From positions 64,310,952-64,374,951 of the forward strand of contig NC_045441.1 in the NCBI RefSeq assembly GCF_002776525.5: a stretch of DNA of 64,000 nt, in the 5' to 3' direction. Under the pieces are notes generated by a model, which searched no databases, was not told the origin of the DNA, and was given only the letters and a program-made list of their open reading frames with translations. The translations under genes were made by a program, and so were the position numbers. The stretch is from Piliocolobus tephrosceles. Taxonomy: Eukaryota; Chordata; Mammalia; Primates; Cercopithecidae. Positions 25,711 through 36,788 of the stretch are shown here, in pieces (the stretch's first letter is position 1; each line of letters begins with the position of its first letter).

Positions 25711-26350
25711 GTTTGTTTATTTTGTTGAGACAGGATGTCTCTTACCCAGGCTTGAATGCAGTGGTGTGATCAAAACTCACTGCAGCTTTGACTGGGCATG
25801 GTGGCTCACGCCTGTAATCCCAGCACTTTGAGAGGCTAAGGCAGGCAGATCACCTGAGGTCAGGAGTTTGAGACCAGCCTGGCCAACGTGGTGAAACCCC
25901 ATCTGAAAATACAAAATAGATTAGCCGGGTATGGTGGTACACGCCTGTAGTCTTAGCTACTTGGGAAGCTGAGGCAGGAGAATTGCTTGAACCTAGGAGG
26001 CAGAGGTTGCAGTGAGCCATGAGCCAAGATCACACCACTGCACTCTAGCCTGGGCAACAGAGCCAGACTCTGTCTCACCAAAAAAAAAAAAAACAAACAA
26101 ACAAACAAACAAAAAACACCCTCACTGCAGTCTCCAACTCCTGGCCCCAAGCAATCCTCCTGCCTTAGTCTCCCAAGTAGCTGGGACAACAGGCACGTAC
26201 AACTGTACCCAGCTAACTTTTTTAATTATTTGTAGAGATGGGGTTGTGCTATGTTACCCAGGCTGGTCTGCACCTCCCGAGCTTAAGCAGTCCTCTTGCC
26301 TCAGCCTCCCAAAGTGCTGGGATTATAGGCATGAGCCACCATGACTGGCC
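25711..26350 (-). mobile_element. Antisense Alu split by a sense Alu (25,792-26,117)
   Basis: The outer Alu occupies 25,711-25,791 and 26,118-26,350 and is flanked by CTTGATC. The inner one begins CTGGGCATGGTGGCTCACGC and ends in an A/CAAA tail. A diverged CTCACTGCAG copy lies on each side of the inner element. Confidence 0.9.
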
Positions 26351-26717
26351 TTGATCCTCTGTGTTACTAATTTAGTTCTCAATAGTAACCAGGATCACCT
26401 CTTTCAGTTTGCCTGTTAATTTTTAAAATTTAAATCTCTGTGCGGTTCTTGAAAGTCTATTTATATATTATAATTGAATCTGCTTAACGTAAATGCTCTT
26501 ATTAGCTGTAGTTGTGGTGGTTATTGTTAGGGTAAATGTTATCCACACACTTCCAACCCAAGAAGCCCTCTGTTGGAGGCACTGCATAATCTTCAGAATT
26601 GCTGGATCCCCATAGGCACTTTGTTCTGTACTTCCCAGGCAGTCAGGTAAAGCTGATAGGGTCCTGGATCAGTGGAAGAAGAAAGTTTAATGTCTCAATT
26701 AAGACATTAATTAATTA

Positions 26718-26999
26718 GTTTAGAAAATGATAACCCCTCCTTCCAGAATCTTTAAGAAGAGAGAAAAATGACATTCAACCAAGCAAATCTAATGCAAATG
26801 GGTTATGAACACCACATCAAAATCAACCCAGGTAACTGTGGGGAAATTTACATCTGTGTATGAAGAAACCAACGAAGATGAAGACAAACTGCATATACTT
26901 CCTTAAAACAAAATCTTATATCCAGCTTCAATAAAAAGATAGCTGTTCCCATTAAAAAAAAAAAAAAGTTCTAAAATATCTCATCAAAAGTGTTCAACC
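26718..26999 (+). repeat. Right arm of a long inverted repeat (intron 4)
   Basis: Partner of 25,053-25,323, 1.4 kb away. The central part would be about 750 bases without the nested Alus. It includes AATAAA at about 26,931 and an A-run at about 26,954-26,967 that is CA-rich in the other arm. It could be a long terminal inverted repeat of an unnamed DNA transposon, or two insertions of one element. Confidence 0.8.
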
Positions 27000-27016
27000 A
27001 TTTAATTGAGACATTA

Positions 27017-27041
27017 AGCTGGTTTGGTCAGCAAACCAGCT
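27017..27041 (+). repeat. Perfect 10-bp hairpin
   Basis: AGCTGGTTTG (27,017-27,026), a 5-base loop GTCAG, then CAAACCAGCT (27,032-27,041). It sits between the inverted-repeat arm and the GC-rich block. Function unknown. Confidence 0.7.
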
Positions 27042-27049
27042 GAGGCACA

Positions 27050-27530
27050 AGGATGAAGCCTGCCACTCCCGGGTTCTTCCAGGAACTTTCAGGGACAAGC
27101 AGAGCCCTCTGCCAGCCTCAAGCACCAGGGTCCAGCTGGCCCACAGTGCTGTCCCCACGCAGGTCACCTGTTGTCAGCAGGATCAAGCAGACGCTCCCAG
27201 GACCAAGCAAAAGCAGGCAGGGGCCACGCAGACTGCCCCGGGGGGACCACTCTTCGAGAGCGGGGACCATGGCGTCCGCACGCTCTGCCCAGGCGCGCCT
27301 CCGCTGGTCCCCCAGCCCTCACCGGTCAGAACGGAGGAAGAAGTCTCTCCTCCGGAGATCCAGGCAGAACCTGCGCCCTCCTGTGTGCCCTGTGGGTTCT
27401 GCCTGCTTGCCCAGAGTGGCCACTGCTTTGCTACAGAGAGGTAGTGGAGAGGGAGCTAGGGAGGGGAGGCCACAGGAGCATACTTGCAGGCCAACAGCTT
27501 CCCCAGGGAAGAGTTTGCTTTCATAGAACC
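27050..27530 (+). other. GC-rich, CpG-containing block with open frames in intron 4
   Basis: A sharp GC-rich island in an AT-rich intron, with CpGs clustered at about 27,150-27,400. A frame opens at ATG 27,053 and stays open to 27,526. Inside it, ATG 27,269 has a strong Kozak context (ACCATGG) and would give 85 residues, starting MASARSAQARLRWSPSPHRS, Arg- and Ser-rich. Another frame is also open across it. The sequence matches no protein I know. It could be an alternative first exon or promoter, a retrocopy fragment, or chance in GC-rich DNA. Confidence 0.4.
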
Positions 27531-28136
27531 ATTTTTAACTAGAGATGCCTTAGAGAAGTGGCTTGGAATTCTATGCAAAGCCACGATATGGATTCCAAGC
27601 TTATGGAAGCAAAAGCCTTTTCTCTACATTTCACAAAGAGGGCAAGCTTTTCTCAAATTTGGGGGGTAGGGGGTAAGGGGGAGAGGGTTTCAGTTTAATA
27701 TCATCATTATAATAAGAACAATACTTTATATGCAGTAAATTTAAATTTTGTGTAAATACAACCGGATGTGATTAGGGAAACATGAGCATCATTTGTGTAG
27801 GCTGAGAAGAGGAGACATTTAACTTATAAGCAACTGTTTTGAAATACCTAGGGTCTCTTACAAGTTGAACAGTGCTTTCTTTTGTAATCCACATAATCTT
27901 CACATGTATTTTGGATTCTGTGTCTTTCAAAGATTGTTTATCAACTTTACAAGGAATGTTTATAGATGTTCTCTAAAATATTTTACCTCTCCTCCTCCTC
28001 CTCTACTCTCCTTTCCTGAAAAATAAAGATATTGGTGCATGTTTACATCACAAAAATGGCAACATAATTAATTTTAAAATCCAGATGTGTTATTTTTAAT
28101 ACTAAAACTACAACTTTTCTATTTTTCTATGAAAAG

Positions 28137-28297
28137 GTCAACATGATTGTGTGACCATAATCAACAATTTCTTTCCTCGAGAGAGACTGGATTATTACAC
28201 TAAGCCCCAGGGACTGGATAAAGAGCCAAAACTGCCCCCAAAATTGGCAGGCCCACTGCACAAAATCATCACCACAACGAATCTTCATCCTGTCAAG
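28137..28297 (+). CDS. ANKMY2: ANKMY2 exon 5 (residues 124-177)
   Basis: 161 bases between GAAAAG and the donor GTAGTG. It finishes the third ankyrin repeat (QHDCVTIINNFFPRERLDYY) and continues into a Lys/Pro-rich linker (KEPKLPPKLAGPLHKIITTT). It ends in phase 0. The donor is weak at +3 to +6 compared with the GTAAGA seen at exons 2 and 8. Confidence 0.97.
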
Positions 28298-30098
28298 GTA
28301 GTGTGGTGTCTACTGTATTTGCTTTTTATGTAAATATTGCTTCAGAGTTTAAACTGCTTTTATTATACAGGATCATAATTGTCTTGGGTTGGGTTTTGTA
28401 GATGTAGAGCTTGCAGTGTGCTCTTTTGGCCTGTTGATTTATTGAAGGAGCACTCTCCATTGAAACCTGGAAGTGAGTGAGCGAGAGAGAAACAGACTAA
28501 AGCATCAGGAAAAGCCACGCAAAGAGATGGGTTCGCTGAAGCCTAGCTTCCACCTCATCCTACCGGGAGCTCTGGAGTGTGGGTGGCTCCAGAGAAGCAA
28601 GGGAGTCCAGCTTTTGTATTCATCAGTCTGTTGTTGGATGGGGCCTGTCTCCAGAGGGAAAGGACAGCCTCCCAGGTAGTACCAAGTGAGGTGGCTCCCT
28701 TGCAGTGAGGGCAGTCTTCTGGAGAAAAGACCATAGTAGCTGACCCTGAGAGCCTCTGAGGCCTGGTATACAGGCCTGGTAAAAAGGATGTAGGTGGGGC
28801 ATCTATTACAATAATTGCCTTTTTAAGAAAGATTCTGAAATGTAATCATGGGCATGTTTTTAAGGTAAGTGGCTATTTGATGCCTTTAAATAGCATAGTT
28901 TTTCCAGTAATTCATCAAATCAAACAGATTGTCAAATTTCGTAGACCAACACATAAGTTCAAATGGCTTAACTGGGAAACTTCAAGAGCTATTCTGAAAT
29001 ATTTCAGCGCTATTGTCTTCTAGATTTTAACAATACGGGCTTTTACTGTTTTTACAGCATAATTTAAAAAAAAAAATCCAGCTAAACAAGTATAATTTCC
29101 TCAGTAATCATCACGGAAAACTACACAGCTACATGTGTGCTACAGTAATGAGGTCCTATTTCAATTTCAGTATCTGTCACATGCTTTTACTCACAGGGTA
29201 AAGATTTGATAGTAGTTCAGAGCTGTTTAAGTGAGCAAGATAGTAAGTTGGGTCAAAAGTTAAGACTCTTCCTTAACATAAGACGTTACTATCGTGTAGC
29301 AAATAGATTTTCCCAGAAGTTTATTACAAAAGAAGAATCTGTGGAGTCTGCTGAGCATCATGAAAATGAGTGGACAATTCTTATAAGTAACTCTGTTGAA
29401 GAGTGACCCTCATTCAAAGATATAAGATCCAAAATGTGTATAATCTTATTGCTTTGTTGATGCATCCCTGTGCATCTTTCTTGAGTATTTGAAGGTTGAG
29501 AAACAAACCAAATTTACTCATTGTGTGTTCCTCCACCCAAATTAATTTTCTAGGCCCTTAAGAGAGATGACAAACTAGTAGATACCTTTCCCATCAGACA
29601 GAAAAGTGAAATCTGCTGTTTTTATTTTAGAAAACTCAGAGTTTTTCTTAATATTCTGGAAGAACTGCCAGAGGCAATACTTGTGATACTAAGTGGGCAA
29701 ATTCAGCTGTGATTTGCATACTCATGTTTTTAGTGGAGATTACAAAGGGCTTAGAATTTAACCTTTAAAATATAGTATTTTCTTCTTTGTTACTGGTTCT
29801 CTCCCTCCCAGCACACCTAGGGAAAAGAGAACTCCCTAGAGAAGCATTGGCTCCTCTCCATGGCGCTCTCTCAGGCATGGGCTGGCTGGGATGGGGAGAC
29901 AGGTTTCTGTCAGGGTATGGTATTTCTCAATGTAGAGAATGTGTGTGGTTCTGTAAGAACCTTGTTCCTCCACTGCCTGAGCAATACAGGATATTCTGGC
30001 TTATATTGATTTGAAGAAGTTCCCTGTATTTTTCTGATTCACTGTCTTTCATATCTAAGTTTCTACCCCTCCCCTTCAGATTGCAGTAAGGGTTTGTG

Positions 30099-30322
30099 GA
30101 TTTTTTTTTTTTTTTTTTTTTTTTTGAGATAGGGTCTTGCTCTGTCGCCCAGACTGGAGTACAGTGGTGCAGATCTCGGCTCACTGCAGCCTCCACCTTC
30201 CGGGTTAAAGCAGTTCTCCTGCCTCAACCTCCTGGGTGACTGGAATTACAGGCACCTGCCATCATGCCTGGCTAATTTTTGTATTTTGGGTAGAGATGGG
30301 GTTTCTCCATGTTGGCCAGGCT
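30099..30322 (-). mobile_element. Alu, 5'-truncated
   Basis: Poly-T then GAGATAGGGTCTTGCTCTGT; ends at CATGTTGGCCAGGCTT. Confidence 0.92.
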
Positions 30323-31975
30323 TCTGGAATATTTTTTTATGTTTACTTGGAACCCAGTCTTTCAGGGTTAAGTGTCCTAATTATTATTAATACTCTACCT
30401 TCAGTTATCTTTGAAGGTGTATATTTTAAGTAAATTAGATTGAGGGCATATTTATGCAGACAATAATTTGTAAAGATGTATAGTCTGAAATAGACTACAT
30501 AATATTTTTTAGAGTATAAAGGGGACTATCCTATTATATACCTTCCTCCAGCCCAGACCTTGCTTTTTGTAAGTTTAAACAATCTGTTCACTCAAAAGCT
30601 TTTCTTTTATCCATCCTTTGGATCTAAAAGGCACCCAGTCGCTTTTGTTGTTGTGGCCTATTTTTATTGCTCTACCCCTTTTTAAGCTAGCATGGCCTTT
30701 CCTATGGAGTATTATTTAAAAAGTGATAACCAATGTATAATGTCAAACAGCTTTTAAAACAAGCTCAGAAATTCTCCCCAGTACACACCTCACATTTCAT
30801 TACAGTGCACCTAACATAGCTATATTTGTGTCTAGGATAAGTGGCTGCCATAGCAATAAGGATGCATTTGTTTTCAAAAGGGACTTGGAGGATTATACTG
30901 ATGCCCAGAATATGAAGGTTATCTAGGAGAAAAACCAAATCACAGGAAAAAATGTGAGCAGAACAGGGTCTATGAGTGGACAGGAGGCAGATGTGCACAC
31001 AGCAATCCTGTCTTTGAGTACTGTGATTTTCAGGCCTGGTATTGTAGATTTAGCAGTTTTTAAAAATGGGATTTAAAAACTAAAAAGAATTCAAAATGCT
31101 ACTACATAAACATATTCTCAGGTAGCAATCCTTTGAATGGTAAAAATTTATCTAGTTTTTAATGCCAATAGAAATATATTTATTAAATGCTCCTCCTCAT
31201 TAATTAATAAAAAGGATTTCCTTTGTAATATATTACTTCATAATGCTGCAGAGATTAAGGAAGGAAACAAGTACAAATATTATTCTTTTGTGTGTAGCTA
31301 CGTAATTGTTTCATTAAGCTCATGTTAATGATGTGGTTATTTGTCATTTTTCTTGGTGTATATTTGTGCTGTGTATTAAAAAATAGATAAGGTCTAATGT
31401 CGCCAAACAAAAAATTATTAATCTGTGTTCTGTTTGAAATTTTTTGAAAGAATTTCACTTGTAAGTTTAAGATTCTATAGTTGATTATAAATGCCACATA
31501 TAAAAATACTGATCAAAAACTTTAAATGATTACAGTTAGCAGAAGTATGAACAGATGATTACTGAGTCTTTTCTTCTCTACCATAAATTGTCAAAGTAAG
31601 TTTTGGTAGAGAGAGTTATCAAGAAATTTACCAATAAGGATTCTGATTATACTTGCTTCATTAAGTCTAATAACTTATTATTAAGTGCTGGATTTTTGTA
31701 AAACACTAGATTGTATATAAATCTAATAATGTCAAAGAGTGAAAATTGTTTAATTTTACAAGGACATTTAATCTGTGTTAAATTTCTAATTAGAGGGCTA
31801 GCTATGGGCTTTACTAATAGATGATCTTTTTTCATGCCTAAAGAAAAGAAACTAATTCAGGAAACTCTGCCTGTTGTTCCCTGACATGTACAGTCCCTGG
31901 GATATTAATTTAGCTGTAACAGGTAGGTTAGCAAGTACTGACTGGCTCTCTGCTCTGTGCATACAGTTGTGACCC

Positions 31976-32490
31976 TGTTACATTTATTGTGGTCTTTGTG
32001 CTCCTTAGTTCAGCTAGATCCGAGTTCTTGTCTTACAACCAGGAAGAATTAGACATGTGGACACTGGAGAGTGCGTGGAGTAGAATTTATTAAGTGAAAG
32101 GAAAGCTCTCAGCAAAGAGGGGACGCAGGGAGGTGGTTCCCCTACCCGAAGGTGGGAAAGTCCCCTGTGTGCCTGGGTCCAGGTCCTTTTATGGACTCAG
32201 AATGGGGAGTGCATGCTGATTGGTTTGTGAGTATGTGAAAAAGGTTAAAGCGAAGACACCACTCAATGGTGGGCACGACAGTGTAGAAAACCAGTTAGGA
32301 AAGGGTAGGTGTATGTAAAATAGGTGAAGGGTAAGGATCAGTCAGAAGAAATTGAGCCAAACAGGAAGACAAGTTCTCAATCCAGTTTGAAGATTTAATT
32401 TGTAGCTTGCCTTTCAGGCTTTAAACTGTCTTTGGCTTGGAAATGGCGCTTCATCGAGGACCCCCCTATCTCCCTAGGCATTTGGCTGCT
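31976..32490 (-). mobile_element. LTR (ERV1-like), antisense in ANKMY2 intron 5
   Basis: On the minus strand it shows a CATAAAAGG TATA-like box (about 32,191-32,183), AATAAA at 32,091-32,086, then a tail ending in CA at 31,976. The tail closely matches the end of the LTR at 56,934-57,599 (CACTTAATAAATTCT, TTCCTGGTTGT, AGACAAGAAC). The other end is uncertain. Confidence 0.65.
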
Positions 32491-33326
32491 TCCTGCCACA
32501 CTCACATTCATGTGTACATTACTGTTATACCACCATGGATGTTTACAGCACTCCTATGCAGACCCACTTCAAATAATCTACCCTACAACAACGCTAATAC
32601 AAAAATACTCCTTATTACACTAAATTTGACTTATTACACTAAATTACACTTAATCTGTGCATACATAGGAAATGTGGTACTCATAATGTGTAAGGTTTGA
32701 TCATTCTAATATTTCCCCCTTAAAGTTATTTATGGCTTCCTCTTTGACCTATTCTCATGACTGTAGATGATTGGAAGCATCTTCAGGAAAATTTCCGCAG
32801 AGAAATGTAGTTAATTGGAAAGTAAAGCATATTTCATTTTTAGACTTCATTCTGAAAAAATCTCATTTTCTTATGCTTAATAAGAATTAATGAGAATTGT
32901 AGCTCTCCTAGCCATGAAATTCTAGAGCTGAGGAATGTTAACTAAAAGTGGTTATTGCTCAATGATTTTATTCTTTATGTAAAATGTTCAAATTTGCCAT
33001 GTTTATCTTTAGTCAAAGCGCACTTAACAGACACTGTAAAATCATGTACTCTTGAGTGGCATACTGGCACTCTGGCATAGGTAGATGGCAGATCACATTA
33101 TAACTTTGATATACAGAGTTTAAGAGATTCCACTATTTTATAGTCTTTCTATATTGTTCTATATGTTTGGTCCGGGTAATCTGCATTCTAACAAATAGCA
33201 TAATAACTTCATGATCCTAAGGAAGGCTTTCTTTGGCAATCTTTTGAAATCAACTAAATGGGCTACCTAATTTGTACATGGAAAAGTCTCTCCTTTAATA
33301 CCTGAGTACACTGGGATTTCCTCTAG

Positions 33327-33541
33327 ATTGTGATGCTTGTAAATGAGAATCCTCTGCTGACAGAAGAAGCAGCCCTGAATAAATGCTACAGAGTGATGGA
33401 TTTGATTTGTGAGAAATGTATGAAGCAAAGAGACATGAATGAAGTATTGGCTATGAAAATGCATTACATAAGCTGTATCTTTCAGAAATGCATTAACTTC
33501 TTGAAAGATGGAGAGAATAAACTGGACACCTTGATCAAAAG
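33327..33541 (+). CDS. ANKMY2: ANKMY2 exon 6 (residues 178-249)
   Basis: 215 bases between CCTCTAG and the donor GTACTG. It encodes an all-helical block that begins IVMLVNENPLLTEEAALNKC and includes EKCMKQRDMNEVLAMKMHY. No zinc-finger spacing is evident in its cysteines. It ends two bases into a serine codon finished by exon 7. The donor lacks the usual AAG at +3 to +5. Confidence 0.97.
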
Positions 33542-34322
33542 GTACTGTTTTTACTATGTCGTTTATAAAATACACTAAACTGAATTTTTTTTTATATGAA
33601 GCCTGATTATTATGGGTTTCAAAATTAAACATTTTGGCAACAATTGCTGTTGTTGGAATCACATTTAGTCTTTGACAAACAGAGAATAATGCTATACTTA
33701 CACTGAGTGATTGTTCAGTTCTGTATTCTTTACTGTGATGTTTTTGTTGTTACCAGCGATTTACAGATGAGGAATCTGAGGTTTGGAGAGGTTAAATAGC
33801 ATGTGTAAGATCACACGGCAAGAAAGTGGCCCAAGTCCAAATTTGAGAATATTTCATGCCTTAGGTTGCAGCTCTGGATTTATAATGGCATCCAGGGTGT
33901 CTCTGTTACTGTACCTTGGAGAACTGTGTGTTATGCTGGTTCTCTGACCACCAGAGATCAAATTCTCTTGCATACTTACCTAAAAAAGGGAACTAAGTCT
34001 GAAGGGTGTCGCCCTATGAGAGTTTTTATTCTTAGTACAAATAACTGACATGGTAATAAGTAACTAGCTAATCTGATAACAGTGTTTAGCGTGTTTTTTG
34101 GTGATAGTCACCTTTGCATATTCATTTAATGGGCCCAAAAACCTTATAAGGCCTAGCGTGACATATAGGTTGAACAGCAATTTGAATTGAGCCCGTCATC
34201 ATGATTTGAAGAGACAAAGGAAATCCTAAGTAACAGAAGATACTACTAAAAACTGGTGGGTTCAGCTACGAGAGAGTGCTTAGTGATTCAACTCCAATTA
34301 CTCTTTAAAAAATATCTTACAG
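33542..34322 (+). other. ANKMY2: ANKMY2 intron 6
   Basis: The shortest intron (781 bases). An antisense MIR fragment sits at about 33,745-33,850. Nothing else is recognised. Confidence 0.8.
33745..33850 (-). mobile_element. MIR, antisense
   Basis: TTTACAGATGAGGAATCTGA then AGATCACACGGCAAGAAAGT. Confidence 0.7.
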
Positions 34323-34458
34323 CTTGTTAAAAGGCCGAGCTTCTGATGGCTTTCCAGTATATCAAGAAAAGATCATTAGAGAAAGTATCAGAAAATTTCC
34401 TTACTGTGAAGCTACACTCCTCCAGCAGCTGGTTCGAAGCATTGCTCCTGTTGAAATT
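34323..34458 (+). CDS. ANKMY2: ANKMY2 exon 7 (residues 249-294)
   Basis: 136 bases between CTTACAG and GTAAGG. It encodes LLKGRASDGFPVYQEKIIRE followed by SIRKFPYCEATLLQQLVRSI and APVEI, helical and basic, ending in phase 0. It belongs to the conserved middle segment before the MYND finger. Confidence 0.97.
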
Positions 34459-35082
34459 GTAAGGCTCCTCTTACCTAAGTTGACTCTATCAGTAAGACCT
34501 AATTACCACATATTGTATTGTTAAAGGCAAGTTCTCTTTAGTATTTGTTTTTATTATTTCAGAATATTTTTAGGAACAAAGGTGGAGATAGGTTTGCCTG
34601 CCAAACCTGTTCCTGTTTATTTATTTCCCATCTCACGATCTTCTTCTTACCTTATTATGGTTCATAGTTTAATAAACAGGACGTCCCTATGTTGAAATGT
34701 AGATAGGGTAAGAACTTACATTTTATATACATCCACTGTGTAATATAGGTACACACTTACACTTGTAGCTATATGAATTACCAGCATGAAGTCATATACT
34801 AGATGCAAGTATGAATTGATTGCCTAGGGTGATAGTGTCCAGGCAGTGGGGATGTAGTGGGATAAGCCATGGGAAGGCTCATTGTGGTTCCTGATAACAA
34901 TCTCAAAGTATGCTCCAGCTTCCTATAATCCACCTTAATGCCTCTGATTAGAAAATGTCCATACTTAAAACCTATTTATACTTACCCACTATGTAAGTGC
35001 ATTTTATTAACTTTATCTGTTATTTAAATTACTTGCTATTCATTTGTCATGTATTTTAATTTATTTGGCCTTTTCTATTTTG

Positions 35083-35361
35083 AGACAGAGTCTCTTTCTG
35101 TCGCCCAGGCTGGAGTGCAGTGGCACAATCTCAGCTCACTGCAACCTCCACCTCCCAGGTTCAAGTGATTCTCCTACCTCAGCCTCCTGAGTGGTGAGAC
35201 TATAGGTGCGCGCCACCACGCCCAGCTAATTTTTGTATTTTTAGTAGAGATGGGGTTTCACCACATTGACCAGGTTGGTCTCAAACTCCTGACTCAGGTG
35301 ATCTACCCACCTCGGCTTCCCAAAGTGCTGGGATTACAGGCATGAGCCACTGCGCCCAGCC
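35083..35361 (-). mobile_element. Alu with target-site duplication
   Basis: TTTTCTATTTTGA on both sides; no poly-T left. Confidence 0.93.
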
Positions 35362-36491
35362 ACTTTTTCTATTTTGAATACATTTTTGTTCACCCTATCT
35401 ATACCCATTCATGCTTTTATACGTTTCAACCAAAAACTTGATCAGCTTTTGTCTATCAGGCAAGAAATTGATCCTAAGACCAGTCCCATCCATGGCTTCC
35501 TCCCTCCCTCTGGCAAATCTGGTTCCCTTCTCTATGCTTTCTCTCTGGGTTGTTATGTCATCCTCAGTGTAGAGCATCAGGGCTCAAAGTGGGCTCCAGA
35601 TGCTCCTTCGTACATTAATAATTCACCTAGTCTGAACCATAAAATAAACAAGAAAGACCTGAGCAGGCAAGACTATCTCATAAAGTTCATGTATTAATTT
35701 ATTCATGTGTGTTCCCCCTACTTTCAAGGGTTTCTTTACTCATACTTTTTAACATAGTTGGCTATTTAGTGTTTATGCTTTTGGAAGAATAAAGTTAGCA
35801 AATGATTTGTCAATTACAAATGTGTCTTAGCAGCACATATCAAAGCCCAACCAACCATGAATTAAATAGATAAGGGTTTATGTATTCACATATACATAGA
35901 TGCCCAAAGGTAGCAGACTAGGTCTGGTATAGTGACTTAAAAATAGTTTGGGGACCCAAACACTTTCTCATCTTTCCCTTCCAATATTCCTTAGCTATGT
36001 AGGTTCTTATATGCATACTTACGATCTCATGGTTACGAGGCATTTGATGTTCCTCCTCCAGCTCATATTCCTATCCCAGGCAGGCAGGAAGAGCAAAGGG
36101 ATCCGTATCTGGAAAACATAAGCTCTCCCAGAAGCCCTCTGCCCGTGTCACATGACTTTCCTTAGCTACACAGGAGTCTGGGGAAATGAGTATTTTTGAC
36201 TTTTCTAAACACTGCTGCTTTGAACAAAATTACGCTTCTGTTAGTGAGGAAGCTGAAAGAATTGATATCACAGAAGCAACTAGCAGTGCCTGTTATGTGG
36301 GATTTCCAGCACTCACAAATGGTTGCTACCTTTTACCTTCATGGGAAAAAACAGGAAAACTAAAACAGCAAGCCAGAGTTCTTTAAAAAAAAAAAAAAAA
36401 AAAGCAGGTCAATATCATGGTCAACAAGTTATCTTAGCTCCATGTAATAGAATAATGTAATTAGAGTTTATACAGTATAATTATTATTTTT

Positions 36492-36788
36492 ATTTATTTA
36501 TTTATTGAGGGGGAGTCTTGCTTGTTACCCAGGCTGGAGTGCAGTAGCGTGATCTTGGCTCATTACAACCTCAGCCTTCCAGGTTCAAGCGATTCTCATG
36601 TTCAGCCTCCTGAGTAGCTGGGACTACAGGCACACGCCACCATGCCCGACTAATTTTTTTGCATTTTTAGTAAAGACGGGGTTTCACCATGTTGGCCAGG
36701 CTGGTCTTGAACTCCTAACTTCAGGTGATCTGCCCGCCTTGGCCTCCCAAAGTGCTGGGATTACAGGTGTGAACCACCGTATCTGGCC
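36492..36788 (-). mobile_element. Alu
   Basis: Antisense with a TTTA tail; ends CCACCGTATCTGGCC. Confidence 0.93.

Larger units (their letters stand above)
19182..28136 (+). other. ANKMY2: ANKMY2 intron 4
   Basis: A 9-kb intron with MIRs at about 19,495-19,660 and 20,475-20,640, antisense L1 patches from about 20,950 to 23,640, Alus at 21,366-21,685, 22,127-22,421, 24,639-24,938 and a nested pair at 25,711-26,350, a CT-rich tract at 22,014-22,095, a long inverted repeat (25,053-25,323 and 26,718-26,999) and a GC-rich block at 27,050-27,530. I recognise nothing in 19,670-20,470, 23,640-24,630 or 27,540-28,130. Confidence 0.75.
28298..33326 (+). other. ANKMY2: ANKMY2 intron 5
   Basis: Contains a 3'-truncated antisense Alu at 30,099-30,322 and an antisense LTR at about 31,976-32,490. 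The rest (28,300-30,090, 30,330-31,970, 32,500-33,320) is single-copy-looking or too old to name. Open frames here are short and lack splice-consistent context. Confidence 0.7.

Noticed and set aside
26718..26999. Inverted-repeat arm read as a processed pseudogene (AATAAA plus A-run)
   Set aside because: The A-run is a CA-rich stretch in the other arm and the homology continues beyond it, so it is not a poly(A) tail.
29197..29405. A 66-codon open frame preceded by a good-looking acceptor (TTTTACTCACAG)
   Set aside because: It has no ATG start, stops sit just upstream in frame, the ANKMY2 frame from exon 5 is already continued perfectly by exon 6, and I recognise no homologue.
32430..32700. 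Possible mitochondrial DNA insert near an LTR
   Set aside because: No recognisable mitochondrial gene or tRNA sequence on either strand.
35374..35697. A 107-codon open frame after an Alu
   Set aside because: No recognisable domain or splice context; probably chance in old sequence.
35825..35850. TTAGCAGCACATA resembling the start of U6 snRNA
   Set aside because: Only a short match; the rest of U6 and its terminator are missing.
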